The position numbers and the translations under genes were made by a program. Shown in pieces: positions 49,566-59,425 of a DNA stretch of 64,000 bases. The stretch covers positions 1,866,018 to 1,930,017 of the forward strand of contig NZ_JACVPI010000001.1 of NCBI RefSeq assembly GCF_018881965.1, given 5' to 3'. Source of the stretch: Polynucleobacter sp. JS-Polo-80-F4. Lineage in GTDB: Bacteria; Pseudomonadota; Gammaproteobacteria; Burkholderiales; Burkholderiaceae. A model generated the notes under the pieces. That model did no database searches. It worked only from the letters and a program-made list of their open reading frames with translations, and was not told the origin of the DNA. The first letter of the stretch is position 1, and every line of letters starts with the position of its first letter.

Positions 49566-50429
49566 TTAGCTAAAACGCTTGCCACTGAGTCTTTCCCAGG
49601 CCCAAATGACATAGCCAGAGATTGAATACACGACGAATAAACCGAATAAGGTTAAAGGCGGGTTGGACGAGATCAAAACAAAAGTCAGAATCATTAAGAC
49701 CATCACGCCAAATGGAACGCGGTAGCGGACATCCAAGGCTTTACCACTATAAAAACGGGCATTTGAGACCATCGTTAGGCCCGCATAAACTGCAATAAAG
49801 AAGGTGATCCAAGGGATGGCGGTATCGCGCACTGGAATCTTGTTGTCGTCAGCCAGCCAGATAAATCCGGCCATCAAAGCGCCTGCAGCCGGGCTAGGTA
49901 GACCTTGAAAAAACTTCTTATCAACAACGCTAGTATTCACGTTAAAACGGGCCAAACGTAAAGCTGCGCCAGCACAATAAGTAAATGCCGCTAACCAGCC
50001 CCATTTACCCAAATCCTTCAGGGCCCATTCATATGCAACTAAAGCAGGCGCAACGCCAAAGGAAACCATGTCAGCCAATGAGTCATATTGCTCTCCAAAA
50101 GCACTCTGAGTATTGGTCATGCGCGCTACTCGACCATCCATTCCATCAAGTACTAGTGAAGCAAAAATAGCAATCGCGGCAATTTCAAACTGGTGATTCA
50201 TCGCATTAACGATGGCAAAGAAACCACAGAATAAAGCTGCGGTTGTAAATGCATTAGGCAAAAGGTAAATACCTTTGCTACGTAAGCGGGGCTTTTGCGG
50301 ATGCAAATCCTCTACTTCGTAATCAATACCATCGCCCAACTCCTCTGCCCATTGCCGCTCAGTCGATGAGGTATGACGAGAAGAGAGGCGGCTACGATCA
50401 ATACGACCACGACGGCGAAATGTACTCAA
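49566..50429 (-). CDS. pssA: CDP-diacylglycerol-serine O-phosphatidyltransferase
   Basis: Makes phosphatidylserine from CDP-diacylglycerol and serine in the inner membrane. The 287 residues carry the CDP-alcohol phosphatidyltransferase motif as DGMDGRVARMTNTQSAFGEQYDSLAD near residue 95-120, with the conserved Asp and Gly residues, plus six to eight helices. A basic N-terminal segment of about 50 residues precedes the first helix. The start is TTG at 50429 with GGGA six to seven bases upstream; no nearby ATG fits. It follows psd by 25 bases. Confidence 0.94.
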   Translation of the reverse strand: MSTFRRRGRIDRSRLSSRHTSSTERQWAEELGDGIDYEVEDLHPQKPRLRSKGIYLLPNAFTTAALFCGFFAIVNAMNHQFEIAAIAIFASLVLDGMDGRVARMTNTQSAFGEQYDSLADMVSFGVAPALVAYEWALKDLGKWGWLAAFTYCAGAALRLARFNVNTSVVDKKFFQGLPSPAAGALMAGFIWLADDNKIPVRDTAIPWITFFIAVYAGLTMVSNARFYSGKALDVRYRVPFGVMVLMILTFVLISSNPPLTLFGLFVVYSISGYVIWAWERLSGKRFS

Positions 50430-50454
50430 AGCGTATCCCGGTTAAAGATTCGAA

Positions 50455-51102
50455 TCAATCCAAGCCAGGCAAACGTGCCAAAGCCGTATTTGTTGCAAAT
50501 ACTTTATCACCAACAGAAACCAAAGGCTCTGCGGCTAAAGGTAAATACACATCTACGCGCGATCCAAAGCGAATAAAGCCATAGCGCTCACCAGCTTTAA
50601 GTCGATCACCAACATGGATATAGCAAAGAATTCGGCGCGCAATCAGGCCAGCGACCTGAACCAATGTAATTGTCTGGCCATTAGCATCAATGACTACGGC
50701 ATTACGTTCGTTTTCAGTTGATGCCTTATCCAAATCTGCGTTTACAAATTTTCCAGGGAAGTATTGAATTTCCTTCACCAAACCATTTACCGCACTACGA
50801 TTAGAGTGGACATTAAATACATTCATGAATACGCTAATCTTCAGCGCCTCACGACCCGCATAGGGATCATTGGTTTTTTCAACAACAACAATACGACCAT
50901 CAGCCGGGGATAAAACCAGATCGCGGCCCATAGCAGGAATACGCTGCGGGTCACGGAAGAACTGCAGAACAAAGATAAAAATGATCCAAAGTGGCCATGA
51001 CCACGCTATGCCACCCAAATAGTGAACCAGCAAAGTCAAGGCCCCCACTAACGCCAAATACGGCCAGCCTTCTTTCGCAATAATGGGGTGTGGATACATC
51101 AT
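50455..51102 (-). CDS. psd: Phosphatidylserine decarboxylase (short form)
   Basis: Pyruvoyl enzyme that turns phosphatidylserine into phosphatidylethanolamine. At 215 residues it is the short bacterial form. It has two N-terminal hydrophobic stretches, [28 protein letters not shown] with its catalytic His, and the self-cleavage site in [11 protein letters not shown], where the Ser becomes the pyruvoyl group. It lies directly upstream of pssA, so both steps of phosphatidylethanolamine synthesis are encoded together. Confidence 0.95.
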   Translation of the reverse strand: MMYPHPIIAKEGWPYLALVGALTLLVHYLGGIAWSWPLWIIFIFVLQFFRDPQRIPAMGRDLVLSPADGRIVVVEKTNDPYAGREALKISVFMNVFNVHSNRSAVNGLVKEIQYFPGKFVNADLDKASTENERNAVVIDANGQTITLVQVAGLIARRILCYIHVGDRLKAGERYGFIRFGSRVDVYLPLAAEPLVSVGDKVFATNTALARLPGLD

Positions 51103-51162
51103 CTTTGTTCTGAGCCTTTAAATGAACTTCTATTAATTTGATGCTTGCTTCTACGTAATTAC

Positions 51163-52221
<1,059 letters not shown>

Positions 52222-52230
52222 TTAATAAAA

Positions 52231-52722
52231 TTAAACCTTGAGGATGCGCTCGCCACGACCAATTCCAGAACCACCCGAACGGACAGTTTCCAGAATCGAT
52301 GCGCGATCGATCGAATCAATAAAGGCATCCAACTTGGCACCATCACCTGTTAACTCGATGGTGTAACTCTTATCAGTCACATCAATGATGCGACCGCGGA
52401 AGATATCGGTGGTACGTTTGAGCTCTTCGCGCTCTTTACCTACAGCACGGACCTTAATCATCATGAGCTCACGCTCAATGTGAGGTCCCTCACTTAAATC
52501 AAATACCTTCACTACCTCAACCAAACGGTTTAAGTGCTTAGTAATTTGCTCAATGACGTCATCGGAACCAAACGTCACGATAGTCATACGAGATAAAGAT
52601 GGATCTTCAGTCGGCGCAACACTCAAAGTATCAATGTTGTAACCGCGTGCAGAAAATAAACCTACAACACGCGATAAGGCGCCCGGCTCGTTCTCAATGA
52701 GTACAGAAATAATATGTCGCAT
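52231..52722 (-). CDS. ilvN: Acetolactate synthase, small regulatory subunit
   Basis: Confers valine feedback control on the catalytic subunit. The 163 residues begin with an ACT domain (ISVLIENEPGALSRVVGLFSARGYNIDTLSV), followed by the second domain with RELMMIKV and the C-terminal SGGSGIGRGERILKV. The length corresponds to the IlvH type. It shares one base with the ilvB stop (TAATG). Confidence 0.96.
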   Translation of the reverse strand: MRHIISVLIENEPGALSRVVGLFSARGYNIDTLSVAPTEDPSLSRMTIVTFGSDDVIEQITKHLNRLVEVVKVFDLSEGPHIERELMMIKVRAVGKEREELKRTTDIFRGRIIDVTDKSYTIELTGDGAKLDAFIDSIDRASILETVRSGGSGIGRGERILKV

Positions 52723-54509
52723 TAGAGATCCTCGCTACCCAAAAGCATTTCAGTAATACCCTTACCCGCTTGAACCATAGGCCAAACGTTTTCTTCTGGG
52801 TCAGTCTGGAAATCCATAAACACTGTGCGATCTTTTAGGCGAATTGCTTCTTTAAGCGCGCCCTCAACATCCGACTTCTTCTCGATGCGCATGCCGACGT
52901 GCCCAAAGGCCTCTGCCAATTTCACAAAGTCAGGCAAAGAATCCATATAAGAGCTGGAGTAACGCTTGTTATAGGTAAGTTCTTGCCATTGGCGGACCAT
53001 ACCTAAATAGCGGTTGTTTAAGGAAACAATTTTTACTGGGGTGTTGTATTGCTTACAGGTAGAAAGTTCCTGAATACACATCTGAATGGAGCCTTCGCCA
53101 GTAATAGCAAATACATCCTTGTCTGGGAAGGCCTTCTTGATGCCCATGGCATAAGGCAAGCCTACGCCCATAGTGCCAAGACCACCAGAGTTAATCCAAC
53201 GACGGGGCTTATCAAACTTGTAGAACTGAGCGGCCCACATTTGATGTTGACCTACGTCAGACGTGATGAATGCATCACCGCCAGTGAGTTCCCACAATTT
53301 TTGCACTACATACTGTGGCTTCACAATTTGAGAAGCTTCGTCGTACTTCAAGCAATCTTTTTTACGCCACTCGTTAATTTGATCCCACCAAGCGGCAACT
53401 TTATCGCCATTCTTACGTGGACCAGCAGCCTTCAATTGCGCAGTCATCTCAACCAATACCTCTTTGAGATTACCAACAATAGGAACATCTACCTTTACAC
53501 GCTTAGAAATTACAGAAGGATCAATATCAATGTGGATGATCTTGCGCGGATGACTTGCGAAGTGGGATGTGTTACCAATCACGCGGTCGTCAAAACGAGC
53601 GCCAATCGCAATCAATACATCACTGTGCTGCATCGCCATATTGGCTTCGTATGTTCCGTGCATACCGAGCATGCCTAAGAACTGTGGACTAGTTCCAGGG
53701 AACCCGCCTAAGCCCATGAGGGTGTTAGTTACTGGATAACCCAATAAGTCAGCGAACTCTTTTAATTCAGGAGCCGCATCAGAGAGGATCACACCACCGC
53801 CGGTATAGATGTATGGACGCTCGGCCTCTTGCAGCAAAGCTACCGCTTTACGAATCTGGCCGCTGTGACCCTTTACAACAGGGTTATAAGAACGCATTTC
53901 CAAGGTTTCCGGATATACAAATGGGCCCTTAGCTGCTGATACATCCTTAGGGATATCGATCAACACAGGACCTGGTCGGCCCGTCTGCGCAATATGGAAA
54001 GCTTTCTTCAAAACCAAAGGAAGATCTTTCACATCTTTGACGAGGAAATTGTGCTTTACCACTGGACGAGTGATACCAACCGTATCAGCCTCTTGGAAAG
54101 CATCTTCACCAATGGCATATGTTGGTACGTTACCGCTGATGATCACCAATGGAATGGAATCGGTATATGCAGTTGCAATACCAGTAACCGCATTGGTAAC
54201 ACCGGGGCCAGAGGTGACTAATGCAACGCCAACCTTACCGGTTGCGCGAGCATAGCCATCGGCAGCGTGAACAGCTGCTTGCTCATGGCGAACCAAGATA
54301 TGTTCAAACTTATCTTGCTTAAAAATTTCATCATAGATAAAGAGAACGGATCCACCTGGGTAACCCCAGACAAATTCAACGCCCTCTTTGTGCAATGCAT
54401 GCACGAGCATTTCAGCGCCAATCATTTCTGGAGGTGCTGCATCATTGTTTGTATTTATTGAGTCTTTGTTAGCTTTAGAAGCTAAGAATTCGGCGCTGCT
54501 TGTATTCAT
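52722..54509 (-). CDS. ilvB: Acetolactate synthase, large catalytic subunit
   Basis: Thiamine-diphosphate enzyme forming acetolactate or acetohydroxybutyrate. The 595 residues contain FVWGYPGGSVLFIYDE and HEQAAVHAADGYARATGKVG with the catalytic Glu, the FAD domain, and the ThDP/Mg site in EGSIQMCIQELSTCKQYNTPVKIVSLNNRYLG. The N terminus has about 28 extra hydrophilic residues before the conserved MIGAEMLVHAL. The start at ATG 54509 is supported by AAGGA eight bases upstream, but an internal start is possible. It heads the ilvB-ilvN-ilvC-psd-pssA-leuA run. Confidence 0.97.
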   Translation of the reverse strand: MNTSSAEFLASKANKDSINTNNDAAPPEMIGAEMLVHALHKEGVEFVWGYPGGSVLFIYDEIFKQDKFEHILVRHEQAAVHAADGYARATGKVGVALVTSGPGVTNAVTGIATAYTDSIPLVIISGNVPTYAIGEDAFQEADTVGITRPVVKHNFLVKDVKDLPLVLKKAFHIAQTGRPGPVLIDIPKDVSAAKGPFVYPETLEMRSYNPVVKGHSGQIRKAVALLQEAERPYIYTGGGVILSDAAPELKEFADLLGYPVTNTLMGLGGFPGTSPQFLGMLGMHGTYEANMAMQHSDVLIAIGARFDDRVIGNTSHFASHPRKIIHIDIDPSVISKRVKVDVPIVGNLKEVLVEMTAQLKAAGPRKNGDKVAAWWDQINEWRKKDCLKYDEASQIVKPQYVVQKLWELTGGDAFITSDVGQHQMWAAQFYKFDKPRRWINSGGLGTMGVGLPYAMGIKKAFPDKDVFAITGEGSIQMCIQELSTCKQYNTPVKIVSLNNRYLGMVRQWQELTYNKRYSSSYMDSLPDFVKLAEAFGHVGMRIEKKSDVEGALKEAIRLKDRTVFMDFQTDPEENVWPMVQAGKGITEMLLGSEDL

Positions 54510-54643
54510 TTTCTTTCGTCCTTTGCAATTTTCGGCAAAAAATTGATTGGTCTGTTCTATCTCCTGCTTATGGCCTGAGTTCGAACGGCGCTGCTACCGG
54601 AAAAAACCACTTCTTGAATGAGATTCTAGGTAGTAAGCCCTAT

Positions 54644-54673
54644 ATTCTATAGCAATCCCCTAAAATGGATCAA
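54644..54673 (-). promoter_or_regulatory. Candidate sigma-70 promoter of ilvB
   Basis: On the minus strand, TTGATC (54668-54673) and TAGAAT (54644-54649) with an 18-base spacer; an overlapping TATAGA at 16 bases is an alternative. It would give a leader of about 130 bases before ilvB, in which I see no terminator or leader peptide of the attenuation type. Confidence 0.45.
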
Positions 54674-54702
54674 TTCTTACAGATTCAGGTCTAATCCATT
54701 GC

Positions 54703-55272
54703 ATGGCATCAGCCCAAGAACTATCTGACTTTCTGAGTAGTGTCGAGCAGCGCGCTTTTAAGCAGGCGGTCTATGCCGTGCGTGATGATGATGCCGCATT
54801 AGATATTGTTCAAGATGCCATGATTAAGTTGGCCGAAAAATACGGGGATAGACCTGCCGCAGAACTTCCACTAGTCTTCACCAGAATTCTGCAAAACCGC
54901 ATTCATGACTGGTTTAGAAGGCAAAAGGTCCGAAATACCTGGGTCACCCTCTTTTCCAATATGGGGAAAAAGAGTGATGAAAGTGATGATTTTGACCCCC
55001 TGGAGTCCCTTTCAGCCCCGGATGACAGTGAAATTCACCAAGATGGGGCTTTTAAGCTTGAAAAGAGTCAACTTTTACAGGCTTTGGAGTCAGAAATATC
55101 TAAATTGCCTGTACGTCAACGAGAAGCCTTCCTGATGCGTTATTGGGATGAGCTAAGCATTACTGAGACGGCCAAAGCAATGGGTTGCAGTGAAGGTAGC
55201 GTCAAAACCCACTGTTCTAGGGCCACTCAGACTTTAGCTAAAGCATTGAAATTAAAAGGAATTACGCTGTGA
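54703..55272 (+). CDS. ECF-type RNA polymerase sigma factor
   Basis: 189 residues. Region 2 is seen in AFKQAVYAVRDDDAALDIVQDAMIKLAEKY and FTRILQNRIHDWFRRQK, region 4 in LPVRQREAFLMRYWDELSITETAKAMGCSEGSVKTHCSRATQTLAKAL. Between them is a linker of about 40 residues rich in Asp, Glu and Ser, longer than in minimal ECF factors. It opens a four-gene plus-strand unit and overlaps the next gene by four bases (GTGA), as expected of a sigma factor with a coupled regulator. Confidence 0.92.
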   Translation: MASAQELSDFLSSVEQRAFKQAVYAVRDDDAALDIVQDAMIKLAEKYGDRPAAELPLVFTRILQNRIHDWFRRQKVRNTWVTLFSNMGKKSDESDDFDPLESLSAPDDSEIHQDGAFKLEKSQLLQALESEISKLPVRQREAFLMRYWDELSITETAKAMGCSEGSVKTHCSRATQTLAKALKLKGITL

Positions 55273-55727
55273 AACACTTTGATGACCAAACTACCCAGAC
55301 TCAAGCCGACCAATTTGGTCAGGCTAGCGCTGCCCTGCTTCGTCAAGGTACCCAGACCATCCCCCAGAACATTAAAGATCGTCTATATGCCGCACGCATG
55401 AAGGCTCTATCTGTCAGAAAGCCTGAAAAAGTTCGCATTCAGAAGCAAGTTTTGGCTGCATCTGGTCGTAACTGGACTTCTGGCTCTAATGGGGTTTGGG
55501 ATACAGTAGGCTGGATTGCCCCCTTAGTAGTTCTTGTTTTTGGACTGATTGGCATTGCCCAATGGCAAGATGACTCGCGCATTAATGACATTGCAGAAGT
55601 CGATGCAGCTTTGCTGTCTGATGATGTGCCGCCTGATGCATACGCTGATAGTGGATTTATGGCCTTCCTTAAAAATGGCCCTCTTTCCGAATCCGATAGC
55701 GCATCAGATTCCGTCCAAAGTAAATAA
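55269..55727 (+). CDS. DUF3619 family single-helix protein, possible anti-sigma factor
   Basis: 152 residues, GTG start overlapping the sigma gene stop. A soluble N-terminal part (about 1-75; QFGQASAALLRQGTQTIPQNIKDRLYAARMKAL is the family signature) is followed by one helix (TVGWIAPLVVLVFGLIGIAQW) and an acidic C-terminal part (DVPPDAYADSGFMAFLKNGP). The topology and coupling are those of membrane-bound anti-sigma factors, but no zinc-binding anti-sigma motif is seen. The DUF assignment is by pattern recognition; the function is inferred. Confidence 0.75.
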   Translation: MKHFDDQTTQTQADQFGQASAALLRQGTQTIPQNIKDRLYAARMKALSVRKPEKVRIQKQVLAASGRNWTSGSNGVWDTVGWIAPLVVLVFGLIGIAQWQDDSRINDIAEVDAALLSDDVPPDAYADSGFMAFLKNGPLSESDSASDSVQSK

Positions 55728-55741
55728 TCCCCACTTGCTTG

Positions 55742-56371
55742 ATGTCACTGACAACTAGAACGCAAAGAGTTTGCAGCCTAGCGCTGTTTGGACTCCTTTG
55801 CGTGACACAAGTTCCCGCAGTGCAAGCGCAATCTAGTGCAAGCGCTCCTCATGGAAAAGCCACCGCCATTCCAGAGAGAAAGCCAGATGGAACTTGGGAA
55901 GGATTAAAGCCTACCCAACAACAAATTCTTGCCCCGCTTGAAAGCGATTGGGATTACATGTTGCCCGATAGCCGCAAGAAATGGATACAGGTTGCGAATA
56001 TTTACCCCAAGATGAGCTCACAAGATCAAGAGCGTCTTCAGTCACGCATGGCCAGCTGGTCAAATCTATCGCAGAAAGATCGTCGCATTGCTCGTGAAAA
56101 TTACCTCACAAGCCTTAAATTCCCCGCCGAGAAAAAGGCAGAGGCATGGTATGCGTACCAAAAACTGAGCGATGAGCAAAAAAAGAAGTTAGCAGAATCT
56201 GAGGTAAAGAAAAAACCAACTGCAGCGAATGCGCCAACGCTGCAGCAGCATGCCATTTCCCCCAAAGTCGCACTCCCAAATGCTGTCTTAGCTCCAAGTA
56301 TTCCTGCGCCAGCAGAAAGCTCTGGATCCAGCACGGAAGCAAGCCCTACAAGCAATTCATCTGCTAATTAA
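55742..56371 (+). CDS. DUF3106 family secreted protein
   Basis: 209 residues, with a signal peptide ending near AVQAQSS. The DUF3106 region (about 50-150) contains LKPTQQQILAPLESDWDYMLPDSRKKWIQVANIYPKMS and repeated Trp-containing helices (RMASWSNLSQKDRRIARENY). It is followed by a Lys-rich stretch and a low-complexity Pro/Ala/Ser tail. The charged, helical periplasmic nature recalls CpxP/Spy-like sensors, but this is only a resemblance. ATG 55742 is preferred over TTG 55739. Confidence 0.8.
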   Translation: MSLTTRTQRVCSLALFGLLCVTQVPAVQAQSSASAPHGKATAIPERKPDGTWEGLKPTQQQILAPLESDWDYMLPDSRKKWIQVANIYPKMSSQDQERLQSRMASWSNLSQKDRRIARENYLTSLKFPAEKKAEAWYAYQKLSDEQKKKLAESEVKKKPTAANAPTLQQHAISPKVALPNAVLAPSIPAPAESSGSSTEASPTSNSSAN

Positions 56372-56379
56372 GTAGCTCC

Positions 56380-56916
56380 ATGACGCCTGCTGAACTAGAC
56401 GTATTGCCTTCGCCCCAATTTTGGCGAAGAGTGTCATGCTGCATGTACGAGCAATTGGTATTGCTTGGCGTAATTGCCCTCACCTTTTTAGCCCCCAATC
56501 TTGGCCTTGGCATTCTGTTTGGAATCTCATTACCCAGTTGGCTTACTTTTTTATATCTCTATGTAGTCTTGGGAATTTATTTTGTCTGGTACTGGACCAA
56601 ATCCGGGCAAACGCTTGCCATGCAAACTTGGCGTGTCCGGATGATTGGGCGCAAGGGTTATAACCTAAGCAGGCGGCAAGCATTCTGGCGTTACGTTTAT
56701 GGCTCCCTCTGGCTTATTCCTTGCGTTCTACTTCAATGGGCTTTTCATCTAGAGAAGTGGCAGATCATTGAAATGCTATTCACTGTAGCCCTTCTCATTT
56801 GGCCATTAAGTATTTATTTGGATCGCCAGAATATTGTGTTCCGGCAAAGCCTTCCAGACCGTATGGCTGGAACGCGCCTGGTTGAGCTGCCTAAAAATCG
56901 CGTAAAACTAAGCTAA
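56380..56916 (+). CDS. RDD family membrane protein
   Basis: 178 residues with four hydrophobic segments. Features of the RDD family are the first helix pair (FWRRVSCCMYEQLVLLGVIALTFLAP, where the first Asp of RDD is replaced), WYWTKSGQTLAMQTWRVRMI and the following SRRQAFWRYVYGSLW. The function of RDD proteins is mostly unknown; some are linked to ion exchange. It starts eight bases after the DUF3106 gene and ends the sigma-factor unit. Confidence 0.82.
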   Translation: MTPAELDVLPSPQFWRRVSCCMYEQLVLLGVIALTFLAPNLGLGILFGISLPSWLTFLYLYVVLGIYFVWYWTKSGQTLAMQTWRVRMIGRKGYNLSRRQAFWRYVYGSLWLIPCVLLQWAFHLEKWQIIEMLFTVALLIWPLSIYLDRQNIVFRQSLPDRMAGTRLVELPKNRVKLS

Positions 56917-56938
56917 AAAGTCTGTACTAATGATTTAG

Positions 56939-59425
56939 TCAGGCTTCACGTAGGCATTCGACTGCTGTAGCCTTCTGAATTCTTCGCTGGAAGCGATATC
57001 CAGAGATTAGGCAGGCGCTTACCCCAAATGCAATCCCCATGAAGAGCGCTTCACCAAAAGCATTAAAGTCAATTTCCATCACATAATGTCCTAAGGCCCA
57101 GGCAGCAATACCTGAAGCAAGGCCGGATAACACTCCTGCTATTACGCCGATCATGACCAACTCGATATTGGCAATACTGGCTAACGTAGAGCGCGAGGCG
57201 CCCAACGCTTTCAATAAGGCAGCATTTTTATAGCGCTCATCCTGAGTAGCCGCTATTGCAGACATTAAAACCAACATAGCAGCCACAATCGTAAAGGCTA
57301 GTAACAAACCCAATACCGAAGATAGCTTATTCAGAACCTCCTGAATTTGTTGCAACGAAGCCGATACATCGACGATAGTTAAATTCGGGTACGTTTGGCT
57401 TAATTGAAAATCTAACGATTCCTGCTGGGGAGACTGATAGTAGGAGGTAATCCAAGACTGAGGCAATGATTGCAACTGAGCTGGTGGCATGATGACAAAA
57501 AAGTTCACCCGCATAGAACCCCAATCTAATTTACGCAATGAGGTAATTGGCGCAGTGATCTTTTCACCAGCTACCTCAAAACTCAGCTGATCGCCTAGTT
57601 TCAGTTTCAGGGTTTTGGCTATCCCGGTTTCCATGGAAATTTGAGGGGCGCCTCCCTCGATCCATTTACCTGAAATGATCTGATTGCCTGGTGGCAATTG
57701 ATCCGTATATGACAAATTAAACTCGCGATCAATTAAACGCTTGGCATTCTCTTCAGCAAAATCACTAGGGGCCACATCTTTACCATTGATATCTATCAAA
57801 CGGCCACGTACCATCGGATAAAACTCCGGACTTGATACGCCGGCATTCTTGAGTGACTGTGTCAATCCCTGCTTTTGATCCTCTTGAACATTAATCATGA
57901 AGCGATTGGGCGCATCAGTAGGTATATTGCCCTGCCAAGCACTTAAAAAATCTGCTCGTAATAGCAGCACCAGTATGAGAGCCATTAGCGCTATACCAAG
58001 TGCTGTAATTTGCACCGCTGCCAACCCAGTTCTACGTCCTTGTGACAGAATGACAAATCCAAATGCAAAACGATGGGTGCGTATTTTGCTAAGAATACGT
58101 AAAGTGCCCCAAGATATCAATGCAAAGATGACGATGGCAGCGCTAAAACTGAGGCAAGTCCACAAGGCCAACTTCCAATCGCGAGCTGCAAACATAATTA
58201 AAGATACACCTGCACCCAAACCAAACAAGGCAGTCCAAACATTAGAAATGTTGACGCCTTCAAATTCTTTTCTAATGAGTCTGATTGGCGAAACTTTGAC
58301 TAAGCTCAAGATTGCCGGGCCAGCAAAACCTATAAGCAAGACCCAGGCTACTAAAACACTCCACAGCACAGGCCAAAAAGATACGGACGGCAATTCAGTT
58401 AATACCAAATTACCCAACAGGAGCGTCAATAAGTATTGCCCAAAGTACCCTAAAAGAGATCCCAAGAATGCCGCAATGAGACCTAGCCCAATTAAGCTCT
58501 GGCCCTGTCGTATCAGGATCGTTCTAGAGCTTGCTCCTAGACATTTAAGAACTGCGCATGCGTCTGCCTGCTTGCGTGTGTAGCGGTGTGCTGATAACGC
58601 TATTGCCACTGCTGCAACCATTGCAGTCAATAAGGCAATCAATGATAAGAATCGATCTGCACGCTCTAATGTTTTACGCATCATGGGCTGTGCATTCTCT
58701 AGGGTTTCTATCCGAACACCCTTAAGACCTTCTTTTTCAATATATTGATTTGCCCAAGAGCCATAAGTATTGATTTGTTCGTCAGAGCCGGCCAATAGAA
58801 GACGGTAAGTCACTCTACTACCAAGACCAATCAGGCCCGTATCACCTAAGTCTGCTAGCGAGATCATGACCCGAGGGGCAAAGTTCATAAATCCTGCGCC
58901 GCGATCTAGCTCGCGCTCTAAGACGCCACCTATCTCAAAGGTCTTTTGACCCAGCGCAATAGAATCCCCCACTGTCGCATGTAGGCTCGCTAACATAGCG
59001 GGATCTACCCAAACAACGCCTTGCTCAGGTCCGGAAGTAAGCAGCTTTCCTTGTTTATTTGATTGAATCCGCAATGCTCCGCGAAGGGGGTATTGCGGAC
59101 TTACTGCTTTAAGAGAAGCTAACTTGCTGTGCGAGCCAACTGTCGCCATGCTCGGAAACACTACTGTTTGAGCTATCTGCAAATTACTACTCTTTGCCTC
59201 ACTTACAAAGAGATTAGGCAAAGGCTGATCAGAAACAATCAGCAAATCTGAGGCTAAAAGTTGGCGGGCATCAAAAGCAAATGCCCTTTGCATGCGATCA
59301 GCTAAAAAACTGACGCTAGAAAGGGCTGTAACCGAAAGCGTTAGAGCAACCAGTAACCAGGCCAACTCGCTTGATCGCACATCACGCCGCCAAGCTCCTA
59401 AGAAACGAAGAATGAATTGAATCAA
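56939..59425 (-). CDS. ABC transporter permease, FtsX/YbbP-like (no ATPase adjacent)
   Basis: 828 residues, inner-membrane. Order: one N-terminal helix (about 20-40), a MacB-type periplasmic domain, three FtsX helices around residues 255-370, two more helices near 400-440, another helix (about 465-490), a second periplasmic domain, and a C-terminal FtsX block (about 700-815). Two FtsX repeats and this length match the YbbP group, which normally pairs with a YbbA ATPase. The neighbours here are a short-chain dehydrogenase and an RDD gene, so the ATPase must be elsewhere. The start is TTG at 59425, overlapping the dehydrogenase stop by four bases (TTGA). Confidence 0.88.
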   Translation of the reverse strand: MIQFILRFLGAWRRDVRSSELAWLLVALTLSVTALSSVSFLADRMQRAFAFDARQLLASDLLIVSDQPLPNLFVSEAKSSNLQIAQTVVFPSMATVGSHSKLASLKAVSPQYPLRGALRIQSNKQGKLLTSGPEQGVVWVDPAMLASLHATVGDSIALGQKTFEIGGVLERELDRGAGFMNFAPRVMISLADLGDTGLIGLGSRVTYRLLLAGSDEQINTYGSWANQYIEKEGLKGVRIETLENAQPMMRKTLERADRFLSLIALLTAMVAAVAIALSAHRYTRKQADACAVLKCLGASSRTILIRQGQSLIGLGLIAAFLGSLLGYFGQYLLTLLLGNLVLTELPSVSFWPVLWSVLVAWVLLIGFAGPAILSLVKVSPIRLIRKEFEGVNISNVWTALFGLGAGVSLIMFAARDWKLALWTCLSFSAAIVIFALISWGTLRILSKIRTHRFAFGFVILSQGRRTGLAAVQITALGIALMALILVLLLRADFLSAWQGNIPTDAPNRFMINVQEDQKQGLTQSLKNAGVSSPEFYPMVRGRLIDINGKDVAPSDFAEENAKRLIDREFNLSYTDQLPPGNQIISGKWIEGGAPQISMETGIAKTLKLKLGDQLSFEVAGEKITAPITSLRKLDWGSMRVNFFVIMPPAQLQSLPQSWITSYYQSPQQESLDFQLSQTYPNLTIVDVSASLQQIQEVLNKLSSVLGLLLAFTIVAAMLVLMSAIAATQDERYKNAALLKALGASRSTLASIANIELVMIGVIAGVLSGLASGIAAWALGHYVMEIDFNAFGEALFMGIAFGVSACLISGYRFQRRIQKATAVECLREA

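Noticed and set aside
53049-53678. 209-codon plus-strand open frame opposite ilvB
   Set aside because: It lies wholly antisense to a confidently assigned gene, with no recognisable domain and His/Thr/Asn-rich composition typical of a shadow frame.
54580-54640. Possible leader peptide in the ilvB leader (GTG frame of about 17 codons on the minus strand)
   Set aside because: It has few Val, Ile or Leu codons, no Shine-Dalgarno, and no terminator follows before ilvB, so it does not fit an attenuator.
57897-58583. 228-codon plus-strand open frame opposite the ABC permease
   Set aside because: Antisense shadow of the FtsX-type permease; low-complexity composition and no motif or ribosome-binding site.
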